Made by a program: the position numbers and the translations under genes | In this document: in pieces, positions 34,087 through 45,894 of the stretch | Position numbering within the stretch: position 1 is the stretch's first letter | Layout of the letters: every line of letters begins with the position of its first letter | Source: Datisca glomerata | Taxonomy: Eukaryota; Streptophyta; Magnoliopsida; Cucurbitales; Datiscaceae | Assembly: GCA_003255025.1 (NCBI GenBank) | Contig: QANY01007297.1 | Span: 544,437 to 608,436, forward strand | Length of the DNA stretch: 64,000 nt | Direction of reading: 5' to 3' | The notes under the pieces: generated by a model | The model's input: the letters and a program-made list of their open reading frames with translations, nothing else | The model's database searches: none | What the model was told of the DNA's origin: nothing

Positions 34087-35190
34087 AACATAACAATGAT
34101 GTCTAACATGAATCGAGCATCAACCTATTTAAAGCAGAGAATAAGAAAACGCACAACGTCAATTTTTTAGTAGTGAAGGCATGGCTAATTTCATTGATGT
34201 GTTTGAGTAGGAGATGTTGTTATACCGTGTTGGTATGATACCGAGATACCTTAAATGTGTTAAATAATGTGGTACCAATAATATTTTTAAAATATCTATA
34301 ACACATTTATGGTATATTAGCGGAAGTGCTTCAAATATATTGTTGGTACAACACAATTAAAATATTCGGACATAAATTTGAGGTGCCATTTATTACATTT
34401 TCCTGATATCATAGACTTTTCTGTTTGAGTAAATCTTCCACTGAAATTTTCTTTACAAGATCCACTCATTCCATGTAAGTAGCAGAATACATGCCTAGAC
34501 TAGTCTAGCTCGGCTGCAGTCACTAAACTCTGGTCTAGCAGGACTTTAAGTGAAAGACTATGTACTAGATTCTGGTCTAGCTCAACCGTAGGTGCTAGAT
34601 TCTAATCTAGCAAATTGTCTAATAAATGGTGTAACTCTTGATTGACCACTCATATTGTTTTAGTTGATTGACTCTTGTCTAAATGCTCATTTGAACTTAT
34701 ATGAATGACAAACATTATTTTGACGTTGGAAGTAAATGAGGATGAATTAAAGACTTGAGTGAGTGTATATGACGTCAAGTACAGTAAGATAAATCTCGAT
34801 CATGAACAACAACTTCAAAGAGAACAACGCCATAATCACATTTGTTGTATAAAGAAGTTATTAAATCATAATTGAATGAATGAGTTGAAACAGAAGGTTT
34901 TTTTTTGTCTTTCATCAATGTTAGCACAAAGTTCAACCTGAAACCTCTAAATAACCAATTCTTTAGCAAACACAACTAACATCACACAAAATACGAAATA
35001 ACTAGAAGAAATTACTAAAAAATAGCCAACTGGCACCACAATAATTATGTGCTTTCATAACACATAATGACGGGCGTTTTGGAAGAAAACACTAATAAAA
35101 TCTAATGTCATTCGCGGGGCACAACTGGCACAGGGACTAATTAATATCCCAAACCCGTCCCAATCAATTAGACTCTCACAACTCTCGCAC
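34087..35190. other. Intergenic sequence
   Basis: No gene is recognised. A stretch at about 34495-34620 has several degenerate copies of CTGGTCTAGC / CTAGATTCT. The rest is plain AT-rich sequence. Confidence 0.4.
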
Positions 35191-35204
35191 AACTCATCTC
35201 TTCA

Positions 35205-35434
35205 ATGCAAACTCTCACAGCTCCCTTCATCTTGAAGCGAACTCCGAGAACTCTTTGCTTAGCCCTCTCCCCAAGTTATCCCTCTCAGCTCCGAGAACTC
35301 TTTCAGCTCCTAGCGTCTTCTCCGAGTCTTTCCCTAACAGATTTCTCTCAGCCTCTCTCATCTCTCTTATGGTTCGGAGAGGAGTTCTGGAGCTGGGGAC
35401 TTTTCAAAAGTCTTCGTTTCAAATGCGTCTGAGG
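35205..35434 (+). other. Exon-like block ending at a splice donor (possible orphan first exon)
   Basis: A C- and T-rich, comparatively GC-rich segment follows a pyrimidine-rich leader. Two overlapping frames stay open. One (35255-35434) gives a Ser/Leu/Arg-rich start with MLSPLPKLSLSAPRTLS and, later, MVRRGVLELGTFQKSSFQMR, which resembles an organelle-targeting leader. It ends at GAG followed by GTAAGA, a good splice donor, only 16 bp before a Copia LTR (35451). No homologous protein was recognised. It may be the first exon of a gene cut off by the Copia insertion, or a 5' UTR. Confidence 0.35.
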
Positions 35435-35450
35435 TAAGATCATTTAGTCA

Positions 35451-35973
35451 TGTGAGATTAGTGACTCTACAGCATGGGATCTGACGTGGCAATACAGGAT
35501 TGGTTGCTCCATTAATTACTCTATTGACTTGCATGGCCTGCATGTACTCTTCCTATTGGTTTCTCTTTGTGCTTTGGTTAGTTTTACCAACTAAGCAAGG
35601 TTAGTTAGAATTGATAGAAGAGTATATTGGAAAAGTAGAGGCTTGATCAGGGAGTGCGATGAGTGAGAATCAGAGAGAGTTAAGCTCGAGAGGGAGACGA
35701 ATGAGTGATGTAGCTCGGGATTGCTTTATTCAATAAGATTTTATGAATCTATGGCAAGCTTTGATCTTATAAGCTCATTATATGCAAAGGGACGTTGTAA
35801 TCTATGTATAAACTCAATAAAATAGTAGCTCACAGTGGATGTAGATCAAATTGATCGAACTACTATAAATCTTGTCTTCTCCATTTATGCATTTCAGTTA
35901 CTAGATACTATGTTTTGCATACTTATAGACATAATAGGTTTAAACTGATAGAGATATAGACTATTATTTCACA
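35451..35973 (+). repeat. 5' LTR of the Tnt1-like Copia element
   Basis: Begins TGTGAGATTAGTGACTC and ends TTATTTCACA, giving short terminal inverted repeats TGTGA/TCACA. A primer-binding site TTGGTATCAGAGC lies at 35979-35991. The length of 523 bp fits this type. Confidence 0.75.
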
Positions 35974-36073
35974 ACTAATTGGTATCAGAGCATCCAGGTT
36001 GAGCTTGATACATTATGTTGTTTTCATAGCATTTCGAGCTTCTTAAAATCAATGGAATTAAACCTCATTAGTA

Positions 36074-36800
36074 ATGTATTTAAGGTTTGAAATAGAGAAG
36101 TTTAAGGGTAAAGGAGATTTTGGTATTTGGAGGAAGAAGATGAGGGTCATTTTGGTTCAACAGAAATGTGCTAAGGCACTTTGAGGGGAGAAAGAACTGC
36201 CTACTCTCTCTCAGTTGAAGAAAAGCAAGAGATGATGGAGACATCTTATAGCACGATCATTCTCAATCTTATAGACAATGTTCTTCGACAGGGTAATGAC
36301 GAAGACATAGCTACAAAGGTCTGGATCGAACTGGAATCTCTCTACATGACAAAGTTTCTCTCTGGTAAGATCTATCTTAAAGAACAACTGTTTATATTTA
36401 AGATGGATCAATCTAGGTCACTAAAAGGATAACCTGGATGAGTTTGTAAAACTGAATATTGAGTTAGCAAATGATGATTCAAAGGAAGCTCTAAGTGATG
36501 AGAACCAAGACATAATTGTCTTGAACTCATTACCTGACTCTTATATGGATCTTAAAGCTACAATTGAGTATTGTAGAGTTTCACTATCTCTGGAAGATAT
36601 GCTTGGTGCTTTGAGATCAAAGGAGATGGAGTTGAGAGCAAAGAGAGGGACTATAAGTGAGAGGGAGGTTTAAAGGAGAGACAATGGGCAGAAGGGCAAG
36701 AACATATCAAAATCTAAGTCCAAGACTAGAGGCAAGAAGTGTTTTGCTTGTGAAAAAGAGGGTCACTTCAAATGTGACTACCCTGAAAGAAAGAACAAAA
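36074..36800 (+). pseudogene. Copia gag, broken by stops
   Basis: The ATG at 36074 opens RFEIEKFKGKGDFGIWRKKM and VILVQQKCAKAL, then a stop, then SYSTIILNLIDNVLRQ and LESLYMTKFLSGKIYLKEQL. This is the typical gag of Tnt1-like Copia elements. After a frameshift, a zinc knuckle CFACEKEGHFKCDY occurs (36741-36782); the last cysteine of C-X2-C-X4-H-X4-C is Tyr. The gag is therefore non-functional. Confidence 0.85.
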
Positions 36801-36899
36801 AGGCCCTAAAGAACCACGAAGATGGAAATGCTGCTGTGGCTTTTGATGGCTATGAAAGTGCAGATGTACTTGCTGTGTCAACTAAAGAGTTAAGTGATG

Positions 36900-39735
36900 A
36901 ATAGATCATGGACTTATGGTGCACTTATTACATGTACCCTAAGAAAGAATTGTTCACGAATTTTAAGCATGTAGATGGAGGAAGAGTTCTAATGGGCAAC
37001 AATGTGTCATGCAAGGTGACTGACATAGGTTCTGTTTCTTTCATGATGTTTGATGGCCAAATCAGAGTTTTGAGTGAAGTTAGATTAGTTCCTAAATTAG
37101 AAAGAAACTTGATATATATGAGCACACTTGATGAGGCTAGATATAGCTTTAAGAGTGAAGGAAGGATACTCAAGGTCTCAAAAGGCATCATGACAGTTGT
37201 GGAGTTAAGCACAATGGTTTGTACAATCTTTAGGAAGCACAGTCACTGATTTAACTACTATTGGAGAACAAGTAACTTAGGATAAAACTAGTTTGTGGCA
37301 TATGAGGTTGGGCCATGTCAGGGAGAGAGGGCTTAAAGAATTATGTAAGCATGGAATCCTATGTGGTGATAACATAGGAAATATGAAATTATATGAACAC
37401 TGCATAATTGGTAAGCAAACAAGGCTGAAGTTTAACACTAAGATTCACACTTCAAAGGTAACACTTGATTATTTTCATTCTGATGTGTGGGGGCCTGCTA
37501 GAGTCCCTTCTCATGCAGGTAACAGATGCTTCATAACCATTATTGATGACTATTCAAGAAAGGTATGGCTATACTTGATGAAAAACAAGAATGAGGCACT
37601 AGTCAAATTCAAAGAATGGAAGCTTATGGTTGAAAAGCAATCAGGAAGGAAGGTAAATAACCTTAAAAATAGATAATGGTCTTGAATACCTAAATGGGGA
37701 TTTCAACTATTTCAGTTAGTAAGAAGGAATCAAAATGCATAAAAAAGTTGTTTACACTCCACAACAGAATGGATTGGTTGAAAGAATGAATAAAACATTG
37801 TTAAAGAGGGTGAGATGCATTCTTTCTAATGAAAAGCTGCCTAAGCAATTTTGGGGTGAGGTAGTGACAATAGCCAGTTACCTATTAACAGATGTCCATC
37901 TACTTCCATAGGGTGTTTGGGTGTACTAGCTATTAAATGTATTTTTCTGGGATATCTTGAAGGCACTAAAGGCTACAGACTATGGTATAAAATAATGGGA
38001 TATTCTAAGACCAATATCAGCAGAGATGTAACATTCAAAGAGGATGAACTCCCAAGAGTACAACCAGTAGCACAAGTTCAGGAAGTTGATCAAGAAAAGA
38101 GAAAGTTCAGTTTGAGGTGGAGCCAACACATGGTTCAGAATTGTCCCAGCTAATACTCAAACTGAAAATGATGAAAACCAAACTGAACACCAAATTGAAA
38201 AGCATACTAACCGACAAGACTACCTTTTGGCTAGAGATAGTTAAAAAGGTAATTCAAGGCACCTTAGAGATAAGGTTATGCTGATATGGTGACATTTGAT
38301 GTGAATACATCAATTGAGGAATGTGAAGCTGAACCTATGAACTACCACCAAGCTATGAAGAGTGGAGACTCAACAAGGTGGAAATGTGCAATGGAAGAGG
38401 AGATGGACTCACTGTACAAGAATCACACTTGGATACTTGTAAGGAGACCAGAAAATCAAAAGGTGGTTGGGTGTAAATAGATTTATAAAAGGAAAAAAGG
38501 TACAGGTGAAGCTAAGATTAGGTATAAGGCAAGATTGGTTGCGAAGGGGTTTACTCAGAGGGAAGGGGATGACTATAATAAGGTCTTCTCACCTGTTGTA
38601 AGATACACTTCAATCAGGATAATATTGTCTCTAGTTATAGCCTTTGGGATGAAGCTTGAGCAGATGGATGTCAAAACAGCCTTTCTTCATGGGGATCTTG
38701 AAGAGATAATATATGAGCCAACTTGATGGTTTCAATGTGCCATGTAAGGAGAAACATGTATGTTTATTCAAAAGGTCACTGCATAGACTTAAATAGTCTC
38801 CAAGACAATGGTATAAGAGGTTTGACACCTTTATCACTGGAAATGGTTTTCACAGATTCTCTTATCACAATTGTGTATACTTCAAAGGTTCAAATTACAA
38901 AGATAATGTTTATCTATTAGTGTATGTTGATGACATGTTATTGGCCAGTATAAACTCTTAGGAAATACACCATCTGAAGTAGCTTCTTACATCTAAGTTT
39001 GATATGAAAAACCTTAATAATGCACAAAAAGTACTAAGGATGGATATCCATAGAAATGAAAGGTCTATTGTGCTGTTCTTATCTCAAAAAAGGTATCTAG
39101 AAAGGGTAATAAATAGGTTTGGCATGATAGATGTAAAACCAATGGCTGATCCATTGGCTTCTCACTTCAAACTTTCATCTGTTATGTGTATAGAGAATGA
39201 AGATGAGAAGGAACAGATGAGTAAGGTACATTATACAAGTGGTGTGGGTAGTATAATGTATGTTATGGTGTGCATAAGACTTGATATTGCTTAATCAGTG
39301 AGTGTAGTAAGCAGGTACATGGCTAACCCAAGAAAAGCACATTGGGAAGCAGTGATGTGTTTACTGAGATACCTGAAAGGATCTATTGAGATTGGTGTAC
39401 TATATAAATTGTTAGAAGGTAATGATCTTCAAATCAAAGGGTATGTAGATGCACACTATACTAGTGACCTAGACAAGAGAAGGTTAAGTAGTGGCTATAT
39501 TTTCACCTTAGGTGGAGGTTGTATCAGCTAGAAGTCTCAACTTCAGTCAATTGTAGCTTTGTCAACTACTAAATTTAAGTATATTGCTCTAACTGGCTGT
39601 ATTAAAGAAGATATTTGGGTGAATAGAATGCTCATAGAACTGGGTACTCCTATAAGTGTACCAAGTGTCTTCTGTGACAGTTAAAGCGCAATACATCTCT
39701 CCAAGAACCCAATTCACCATGAAAGGACAAAACAC
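36900..39735 (+). pseudogene. Copia pol: protease, integrase, reverse transcriptase, RNase H
   Basis: The protease region reads IMDLWCTYYMYP near 36905-36945; the catalytic D-S-G is D-L-W. GAG-pre-integrase shows LWHMRLGHVRERGLKELCK (37294-37350). Integrase core follows with SDVWGPARVPSHAGNRCFI (about 37480-37540) and IDDYSRKVWLYLM, then frameshifts, then FLGYLEGTKGYRLW (about 37945-37985). RT has LVYVDDMLLAS near 38920-38950, with intact YVDD, and EQMDVKTAFLHGDLEE (about 38657-38705). RNase H ends with STTKFKYIALTGCIKE (39560-39607) and FCDS (about 39669-39680). The remaining end of RNase H and the 3' LTR are missing. Confidence 0.88.
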
Positions 39736-39738
39736 ATA

Positions 39739-40880
39739 GGCTTCTGCATCTTTGGGTCATCAACATCGATTATGATGAGTGGCTCAATAACGAGTTCGCC
39801 TTGTGGAGTGAAAGCTTGGTTGTGACCACATGCCATCGCGGATCGGTTGTACCCAGTTTTCCCTGTCTGCATTGTTTCCTGGACATTTGGAAATGGATGA
39901 TGCTGTATATTCATTTGTGGTGAAGCATGCTGAAACTGGTCAACCTGATGAAGTTGATAGGTTGGAGTGAACCGAGAAGGGTAAAGTGGAGTATCGTTTG
40001 GCAGTTGATTTTGTGATGATTGAGCCCCTTGTGGATTTTCAAAACAGGTCTTTCCCTTACTTACGGTGAGGAGTTTGAGGACTTTAGCCATTTGCTCTTT
40101 TAGCTCCCTAATCTTTTCCTTCATTTTCTCTCGTGATTGCTCTCTTTCTTCGTCGTCCATGACCCTAACTTGAGCTCGAGTTTGATAGGGATGTCGAAGT
40201 TGTCGGGCTATCTTTGGAAATTTTTTTAAAATAAATAAACATAAAGCAATGAGATGTAGATTTTGGCTAATAAAAAGAAGAAATAATGAGAGTAAATTTA
40301 TGCATGAGAAATGATACTGCGTAAAGTGAAAGTTCTGAAGTAATCAATTTCATTCAATTAGTAGAGCCGTCCACTACATTTGAGTATGTAGGAGTCAATT
40401 ACATTACTTCAAAATATGAGTTCATACAAAACGACCAAAATGACCCAAGTCCCAGTTGACTTCTTCCAAAAACTTAGACAAGGTCTCCCCATTAGGATGG
40501 ATGGGCAAGACATTTCCCCTAAAAAATGAAGCTTGTTCTGCCAAATTGCCCGCTCTCACCGCCATGCCTTTAAGCCATTCCACAGCCTTCCCAGATCGTT
40601 GTCGAATCGAGTTGTACTCTTGTTGTAGCAACTGATAATCATATCAGTATATCAATATTAGCATCATTGCGATGACTTCCAATAATTCTTTAGAATCATT
40701 TGTTGACTCAGTCTTTTTAACTTTCTGATTCTCTAAATCAACTTGCAAATTATCAACATTCATCGTAATGCGTCATATTGCTTTTCTAACTCGACGATGT
40801 ACGCATTTTTCTTATCAACAATTCCCTTCACCTCTTCTAGAATTTCTCGTACCAGTTTATTTTTCCTCTCTAAAAAATAG
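39739..40880 (-). pseudogene. Gypsy (Tat/Ogre-like) N-terminal ORF and gag fragment
   Basis: Minus strand. From 40880 to about 40640 a coiled-coil-like stretch reads VDKKNAYIVELEKQYDALR. Then comes EYNSIRQRSGKAVEWLKGMA and EQASFFRGNVLPIHPNGETL (40631-40422), a motif found upstream of gag in plant Tat/Ogre elements. A separate ORF (40160-39714) starts with a charged coiled coil and includes GHNQAFTPQGELVIEPLIII. The same gag start occurs in the larger Gypsy at about 61870-61930, so the two are related copies. It joins the truncated Copia at about 39738. Confidence 0.75.
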
Positions 40881-42035
40881 TAGTAAAGGAAATATGAAAA
40901 CAAATATTACACCCCAATAAATGAATGTTATGATTTCTAAAATCATTATATCATGAGGAAAAATTAAATGAAGATCGAGTGTTATTAGCAATTCACAAAT
41001 TTTGTTTTCATGTCACTTTTGTATTTTGTAATTCTAATATCTTACTATTATTTTAATAATCTATACTTTAGTTTGGATATATTTTACACACGACCATTCT
41101 ATCACGAGATCTCTCTGGAGTTTGGATCCTTCAACATAGACGCGGGATGAGATTTTTATTTTAAAATCGGGCAATCTTCCCGTTGACTAATCAACATTGG
41201 TGGGGAAATTTTTGGGCTGAGACGTGATGCTTAGACCAAGCATCCCGTTGACATAAGAAAAATTTTATCTGGTAATATATTAAAAAAAGATTTGAGAAAT
41301 CATTGACTTGACTTAAGTTTGTCTTGAGGGTTGGCTTATATTAAATGATAAATTGAACGGTAGCTACGTGGTCAATATTTCCATGGAGTCTGATTCTTAT
41401 GAGGATGTGTTTAACTCCAAATATATAATTTGACTAAATTTCATCTTACTAAATATGTTAGATATTTATTAATTGATGTTTTAATACTCATTCAATAAAT
41501 TTTTTCAAATTTTATTACTAAATACTGTGTCTTCCACGGCGAGCTTCCACTACGGGTTAAGCAAGGTTTTCGTCCTAAACTCTGAGCTAGAGACTGGAAA
41601 AGGGTTTTCTCCCTCTGCGCGTCTTCTCCTCCATTTTTGCAATTTCTTCTTTGATAGTGAATGTTTTCTTTCTCCATCACTGTAAAATACGTCATTTTTG
41701 TTTTGGATCTGGACTGAGACTCTTCACTCTCACTATTTCAAACTGATTTTCCATATTTTCTATGGATCTGGTTTAATGCGTTTACGCTGTAATTCTCAAC
41801 TACCAATATGGCTTATTAGTTAACTCTAGAAGGGCCTTTTCTTCTAGGCTGCCCAAAATTAGCCCCGATGTTTTGATCTTACTGCCATTTGAGGGCGGTC
41901 TCTTCACAAATGATTGTCCTGGTGCTGATATTTTAATTATGTCACTGCTAATATCTTAGCAGATGGTAAGGGTGTCAACATTCTATACCAATTACCACGT
42001 CTGTGATTCTGACTATTGAAGGTTGTGCTTTACAG
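40881..42035. other. Unassigned sequence before the kinase pseudogene
   Basis: The left part may be leader or LTR of the Gypsy fragment (words such as GCGGGATGAGATTTTTATTTT near 41142). The right part (41500-42035) shows no domain. No upstream kinase exons were found. Confidence 0.35.
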
Positions 42036-42710
42036 ATGTTTCGTAAGGAGCATTTCTTTTATGGGCATGATAATTATGATCAACTAGTTGAAATAGCCAA
42101 GGTATGTAGAATGATTTACTAATTACTTTGCAAAGACCTTTTCTTTTGGCTTTAAATTGCTTATGAATGGTTAAGAACTCTTCTGACCAAATGGTTTTGT
42201 ACATGATTTATAAAGAGTTGAGTGATCAGAGACATCGTAGTTAATTCAAAGTTAATGGGTTTTGCTCAACAAGTGCTTGGGACAGATAAACGTAATGCCT
42301 ATCTCAATAAATACAAGATTGACTTAGACCCGCATCTTGCAGCTCTTGTTGGGAGGTTGATGTAGACCCAGTGCTTGATTTGTTTTTTATTTCTTTATAT
42401 AATTTTGCACTAATTGTCAGTTGTTTTAGCTAAGAAGCTATTTTTCTCTAAAATAAATATAAAAACTGAGATGTTATTATATACTTGATGAAGGCATAGT
42501 CGGAAACCGTGGATGAAGTTCATCATTGTTGATAATTAGCATTTGGCAGTCCTTGAGGTAAAATATCTTGTTATCCCTGGTGATTAGTAGTCTAGTTTCT
42601 TTAAGTTTCACTGTTTATCTTTAACACTTTGGATTTTGAAGGTCGTGGACTTCGTTGACAAATTACTACGTTATGATCACCAAGAAAGACTCACTGCAAA
42701 AGAAGTATTG
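42036..42710 (+). pseudogene. Casein kinase II alpha subunit pseudogene, four 3' exons
   Basis: Exons recognised: 42036-42101 ([20 protein letters not shown]), 42273-42355 ([20 protein letters not shown]), 42494-42557 (RHSRKPWMKFIIVDN, stop, HLAVLE) and 42642-42710 (VVDFVDKLLRYDHQERLTAK). They match the C-lobe of the CK2 alpha catalytic subunit, a Ser/Thr kinase, in order and in phase. Lesions: a TAG where CAG (Gln) is usual; loss of a clean AG acceptor before exon 2 (AACAAGTG); and changes such as PEA to LEV. The N-lobe, catalytic loop and activation segment are absent upstream and the final exon was not found downstream. It is a truncated gene copy, not a kinase gene. Intron positions are kept, so it came from genomic DNA rather than mRNA. 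Confidence 0.88.
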
Positions 42711-43982
42711 GTAAAATTTCACTCTCATTTTGTATTTAAGAGTTGATATTAACCCTTCCCTTAAAAAAATATGGCTTCACAAAATCACAAACTATTTTTT
42801 TGCTACACCTTATCGCAATTACATTTTCTCGGGGTTCTGTTTCCTGCCTATAAGAAAGTATATTTTCTTAGGGTTATTATGCCTATAAGGTATCGGAATG
42901 TATAAGTATGTTACTTGTAATATCTTTTATACAATTTATCTCTTCGCCCACCACATTTCTTCACTTTGTGGATCCCAGAATCAAATTGGTAATTTCAACT
43001 TTCTAGGTGTTTTCTGGTTTTGGACTTTGTATGTGTGTGGTTCAGATAGATATGTTTCGAAAATCTGTTTTCTTTTACTTTCATCTTTATACTGATAGAT
43101 TTGTTGATATATTTTTGGTTTTGAGTTTCGGTTGAACCATATAATATGAAAATTGAAAAACGCACCAGTTTTCAGATTAACAAATGAAGAGAAATTAAGT
43201 GAGAATTATGGTTTCTTTGAAGTCTGGAATATTACAAGGGTAGTCTTGGTCCTTGGAGTAGGCTTAGATATGATTATTAGTATTGTGCTGAAACTTACAA
43301 AAGCACTCTCCTGGAATTTGGATGTCAGGACTCATGAGTTCTATTGCAGCTTTATTCCCGAGATGTTAATTTAGAATCTGCTATGGTCTATACAGAATTT
43401 AGCATGAATGGTGTTTGGTTAGTGTCAAGTAAGTTTTCACCCGAAGAACTTAAAGCCCTCATGTCGAAGGGTCAAACTACACATTGACAACATCCTCATG
43501 TACAAGGCAAATTCATAGAGAGGTTTATAGGAGGAGAAGCGCTAGCATTCTTAGGAAAATAGAGCTGAGTCTTATTTTGGCGAACAAGAGCTAGTAAATA
43601 TATTTCATTTATATAATGTTAAGGTTGCTTAGTAATTGTGTGTGTGTGTGTATATATATATATTATTTGAGATTGCTTTACTGAAGTTTAGTTATCGATG
43701 ATATTTATTAGTAGAGCCTTACTGAGTGAGTGGTTCTGGGGTTCCTAAAGAGTGAATCAGAGGTGAATAATGTTAGAATCAAAACACTTATTATTGAGCT
43801 AAAAGATGTAGCTATTAGCTAAGATGCAAGTAGCAACCTCATTTTCTTATTTTATGGTAGTCATGCTCTATCTCATGCTCGTACCCCATCCCATAAGTCC
43901 AACAAGTAAGTGTATATGGTCCTGATAACATGGAAAATGATTAGAAGTTATAACTATCAGTTGAATATCCAACACAAAAGTA
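42711..43982. other. Unassigned sequence
   Basis: No domain recognised in open frames at 42898-43095 or 43153-43374. A GT/AT microsatellite lies at about 43637-43662. Confidence 0.35.
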
Positions 43983-44320
43983 GGGGAGAGTCCAAGTGTG
44001 TATCATAATTGATTTGTAGATCATTATGCCCATTATTGTAGGATTGTCTTTAGCAAAAGGTCTTCTCTTATAATGCATTTACATAAGATCTGAAAATGAT
44101 AACTCGTTATAGGGGAGAGTCCAAGTGTGTATCATAATTGATTTGGAGATCATTATGCCCATTATTGTAGGATTATCTTTAGCAAAAGGTCTTGTCTTAT
44201 AATGCATTTACATATGATCTGAAAATGATAACTCGTTATAAGGGAGAGTCCAAGTGTGTATCATATTTGATTTTCAAATCATTATGCCCATTATTGTCTT
44301 TAGCAAAAGATATCACGCAT
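43983..44320. repeat. 129-bp tandem repeat, about 2.6 copies
   Basis: Units start at 43983, 44112 and 44241 with [GA]GGGAGAGTCCAAGTGTGTA. The first two differ at only a few bases; the third is shortened by an internal deletion and ends at TCTTTAGCAAAAGA. Confidence 0.92.
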
Positions 44321-44657
44321 CTTTTGGTTAATATATATTTTCCTTAAATGTGCAGGTATGGGTTTTGGCTCTTGTTGTTTTACCAACAAGGTCAAATATA
44401 ATAATTCATTTTGAATTAGTGATATACTTGTGTCTTCTATCAATATGAATTCTCCCAAAAGATACGTGGATGGTACGTTTAGCTTTGGCATTATCATTAC
44501 TAGTATGTTTTTAGCTGAATCGCATATTTATGTGTCCTAGTTATCAATTCAAACTTCTGGCTTAGAAATACATGTGGCTAACTATTCTTATTTAGAATAG
44601 TTAAGCAATATGCTAAAATTAGAAGTTTCTTGCTTAATTTCTAGCATGTCTTCTAAG

Positions 44658-44895
44658 ATCAATTGGGAAGAATGTATCTTCTCTCAGGAATTTTATTCGT
44701 CATGCTGGCCCTAGGTTTAGACGAAGTACCACCCATTGTTCAACAAAGAACGCCACATCCAGAAGTGATGGCTTTACCTAGTCTTCCTGCATCTTTGGGA
44801 GGCTACTCGTATTTAATCACGAAGCTAGGTCCATTAACTTTTACAAGGAAGGGCTTATCAATAGCCAGCACAGTAGCATGTCTAACCTTTCTTAT
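44658..44895 (+). pseudogene. ABCI12: Exon-like fragment resembling ABCI12 (plastid EcfT-like transporter component)
   Basis: The open stretch reads DQLGRMYLLSGILFVMLALG, then VPPIVQQRTPHPEV, LPSLPASLGGYSYLITKLGP and FTRKGLSIASTVACLTF. This matches, as I recall the family, an internal exon of plant ABCI12, a chloroplast membrane protein related to energy-coupling-factor transporters. A stop (TAA, 44654-44656) lies just upstream and overlaps an AG that could serve as acceptor. Near the 3' end there is only a weak donor (AAGTCTTTT). Neighbouring exons were not found, so it is likely an orphan exon. It lies about 2 kb downstream of the CK2 alpha pseudogene on the same strand. Confidence 0.65.
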
Positions 44896-44932
44896 AAGTC
44901 TTTTGTCCTTTTTTTATTCTTTTTCCTTCTGA

Positions 44933-45510
44933 TCAATGGTAAAATAGACTACATTGCTCTTAAAGTCCCAATAAACTATATTATTCACAAAAAAGTTGTA
45001 TTAGTTTTGTGCCACTTTAAACTATAATTGCACTATGTTCCTTTCAGTTTCCCAATAAGAAACCTGGTTTGGCAGAAATGTTGATTTCTTCATGTTGTGA
45101 GGTGAGTATTATCAGTTGTATATTATTGATAAATGATTTAAGTTATATATATATATATANTATCTCTTAAAGTTCAGGTTTTTCTTTGGCTATTGATTAT
45201 AGGGAAGGTATACTTTTGATTTAATTTAAGAAAAGAATCATATTATATGTTTGCATCCCTAGTAGTGTGTGTTGTGTAAAAACGTGGAAGAAAGCTCTGA
45301 GATTTATTCTTGATTGTTGTTGATAATTACTGTGAAATAATTGTTAGAAATTGTATGTTGAGAAGTTTACCATTTTCTAATATATATTTTAAAATTATAA
45401 TCATTATAATTTTTGTTTTATTTTTACTGTATAGAATGCGTTAGATGGAAATTAGAATGCCGAGCTTTTATTTAATTAAATAAATATTTTATTTTTTTCT
45501 TTCTTAAACT
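44933..45510. other. AT-rich sequence with one N
   Basis: No gene seen. An AT microsatellite ends in an N at 45160. Part of this stretch may belong to the CACTA element whose end is at 45894. Confidence 0.4.
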
Positions 45511-45894
45511 TTAGATGACGGGGATTCCCCGTCATCTTTTTTATTTTGGCGGTTGCTAAGATGACGGGGATCCTCCGTCATCTAAAGTCTAGGTGGAGTA
45601 ACTTTAGATGACGAGGAATCCTCGCCATCTATCTACTTTTCGTGGTACTTAGATGATGGAGAATTCCCATCATCTATCTACTTTTCATGGTATTTTAGAT
45701 GATGGAGATCCCCATCATCTATCTACTTTTCGTAATACCTATGATGACGGGGATTCCCCGTCATTGTACACGATTATAATGTCAGCTTTTTAAATGACTA
45801 AAGATAACAGTTCAATAGATGACAGTTGGGCAGCCGTCAATAGGATTATAATGACAGGTTTTACCCGTCATCTAACCCCATTTTTATAGTAGTG
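45511..45894. repeat. CACTA end with palindromic subterminal repeats
   Basis: About six units of AGATGACGGGGATTCCCCGT-CATCT or close variants (for example AGATGATGGAGATCCCCATC) are spaced by TATCTACTTTTCGTGG-like linkers. The segment ends CATTTTTATAGTAGTG, the complement of a CACTACTATAAAAATG terminus. The opposite end of the element was not found. Confidence 0.8.

Larger units (their letters stand above)
35451..39738 (+). mobile_element. Copia retrotransposon (Tnt1-like gag), 3' end missing
   Basis: 5' LTR (35451-35973), primer-binding site, gag and pol follow in Copia order on the plus strand. The element stops inside RNase H at about 39738, where an opposite-strand Gypsy fragment begins; no 3' LTR was found. 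Many stops, but the RT active site is preserved. Confidence 0.88.

Noticed and set aside
43153..43374. 73-codon open frame (+) between the CK2 alpha and ABCI12-like fragments
   Set aside because: Did not match the missing CK2 alpha last exon or ABCI12 exons; no domain seen.
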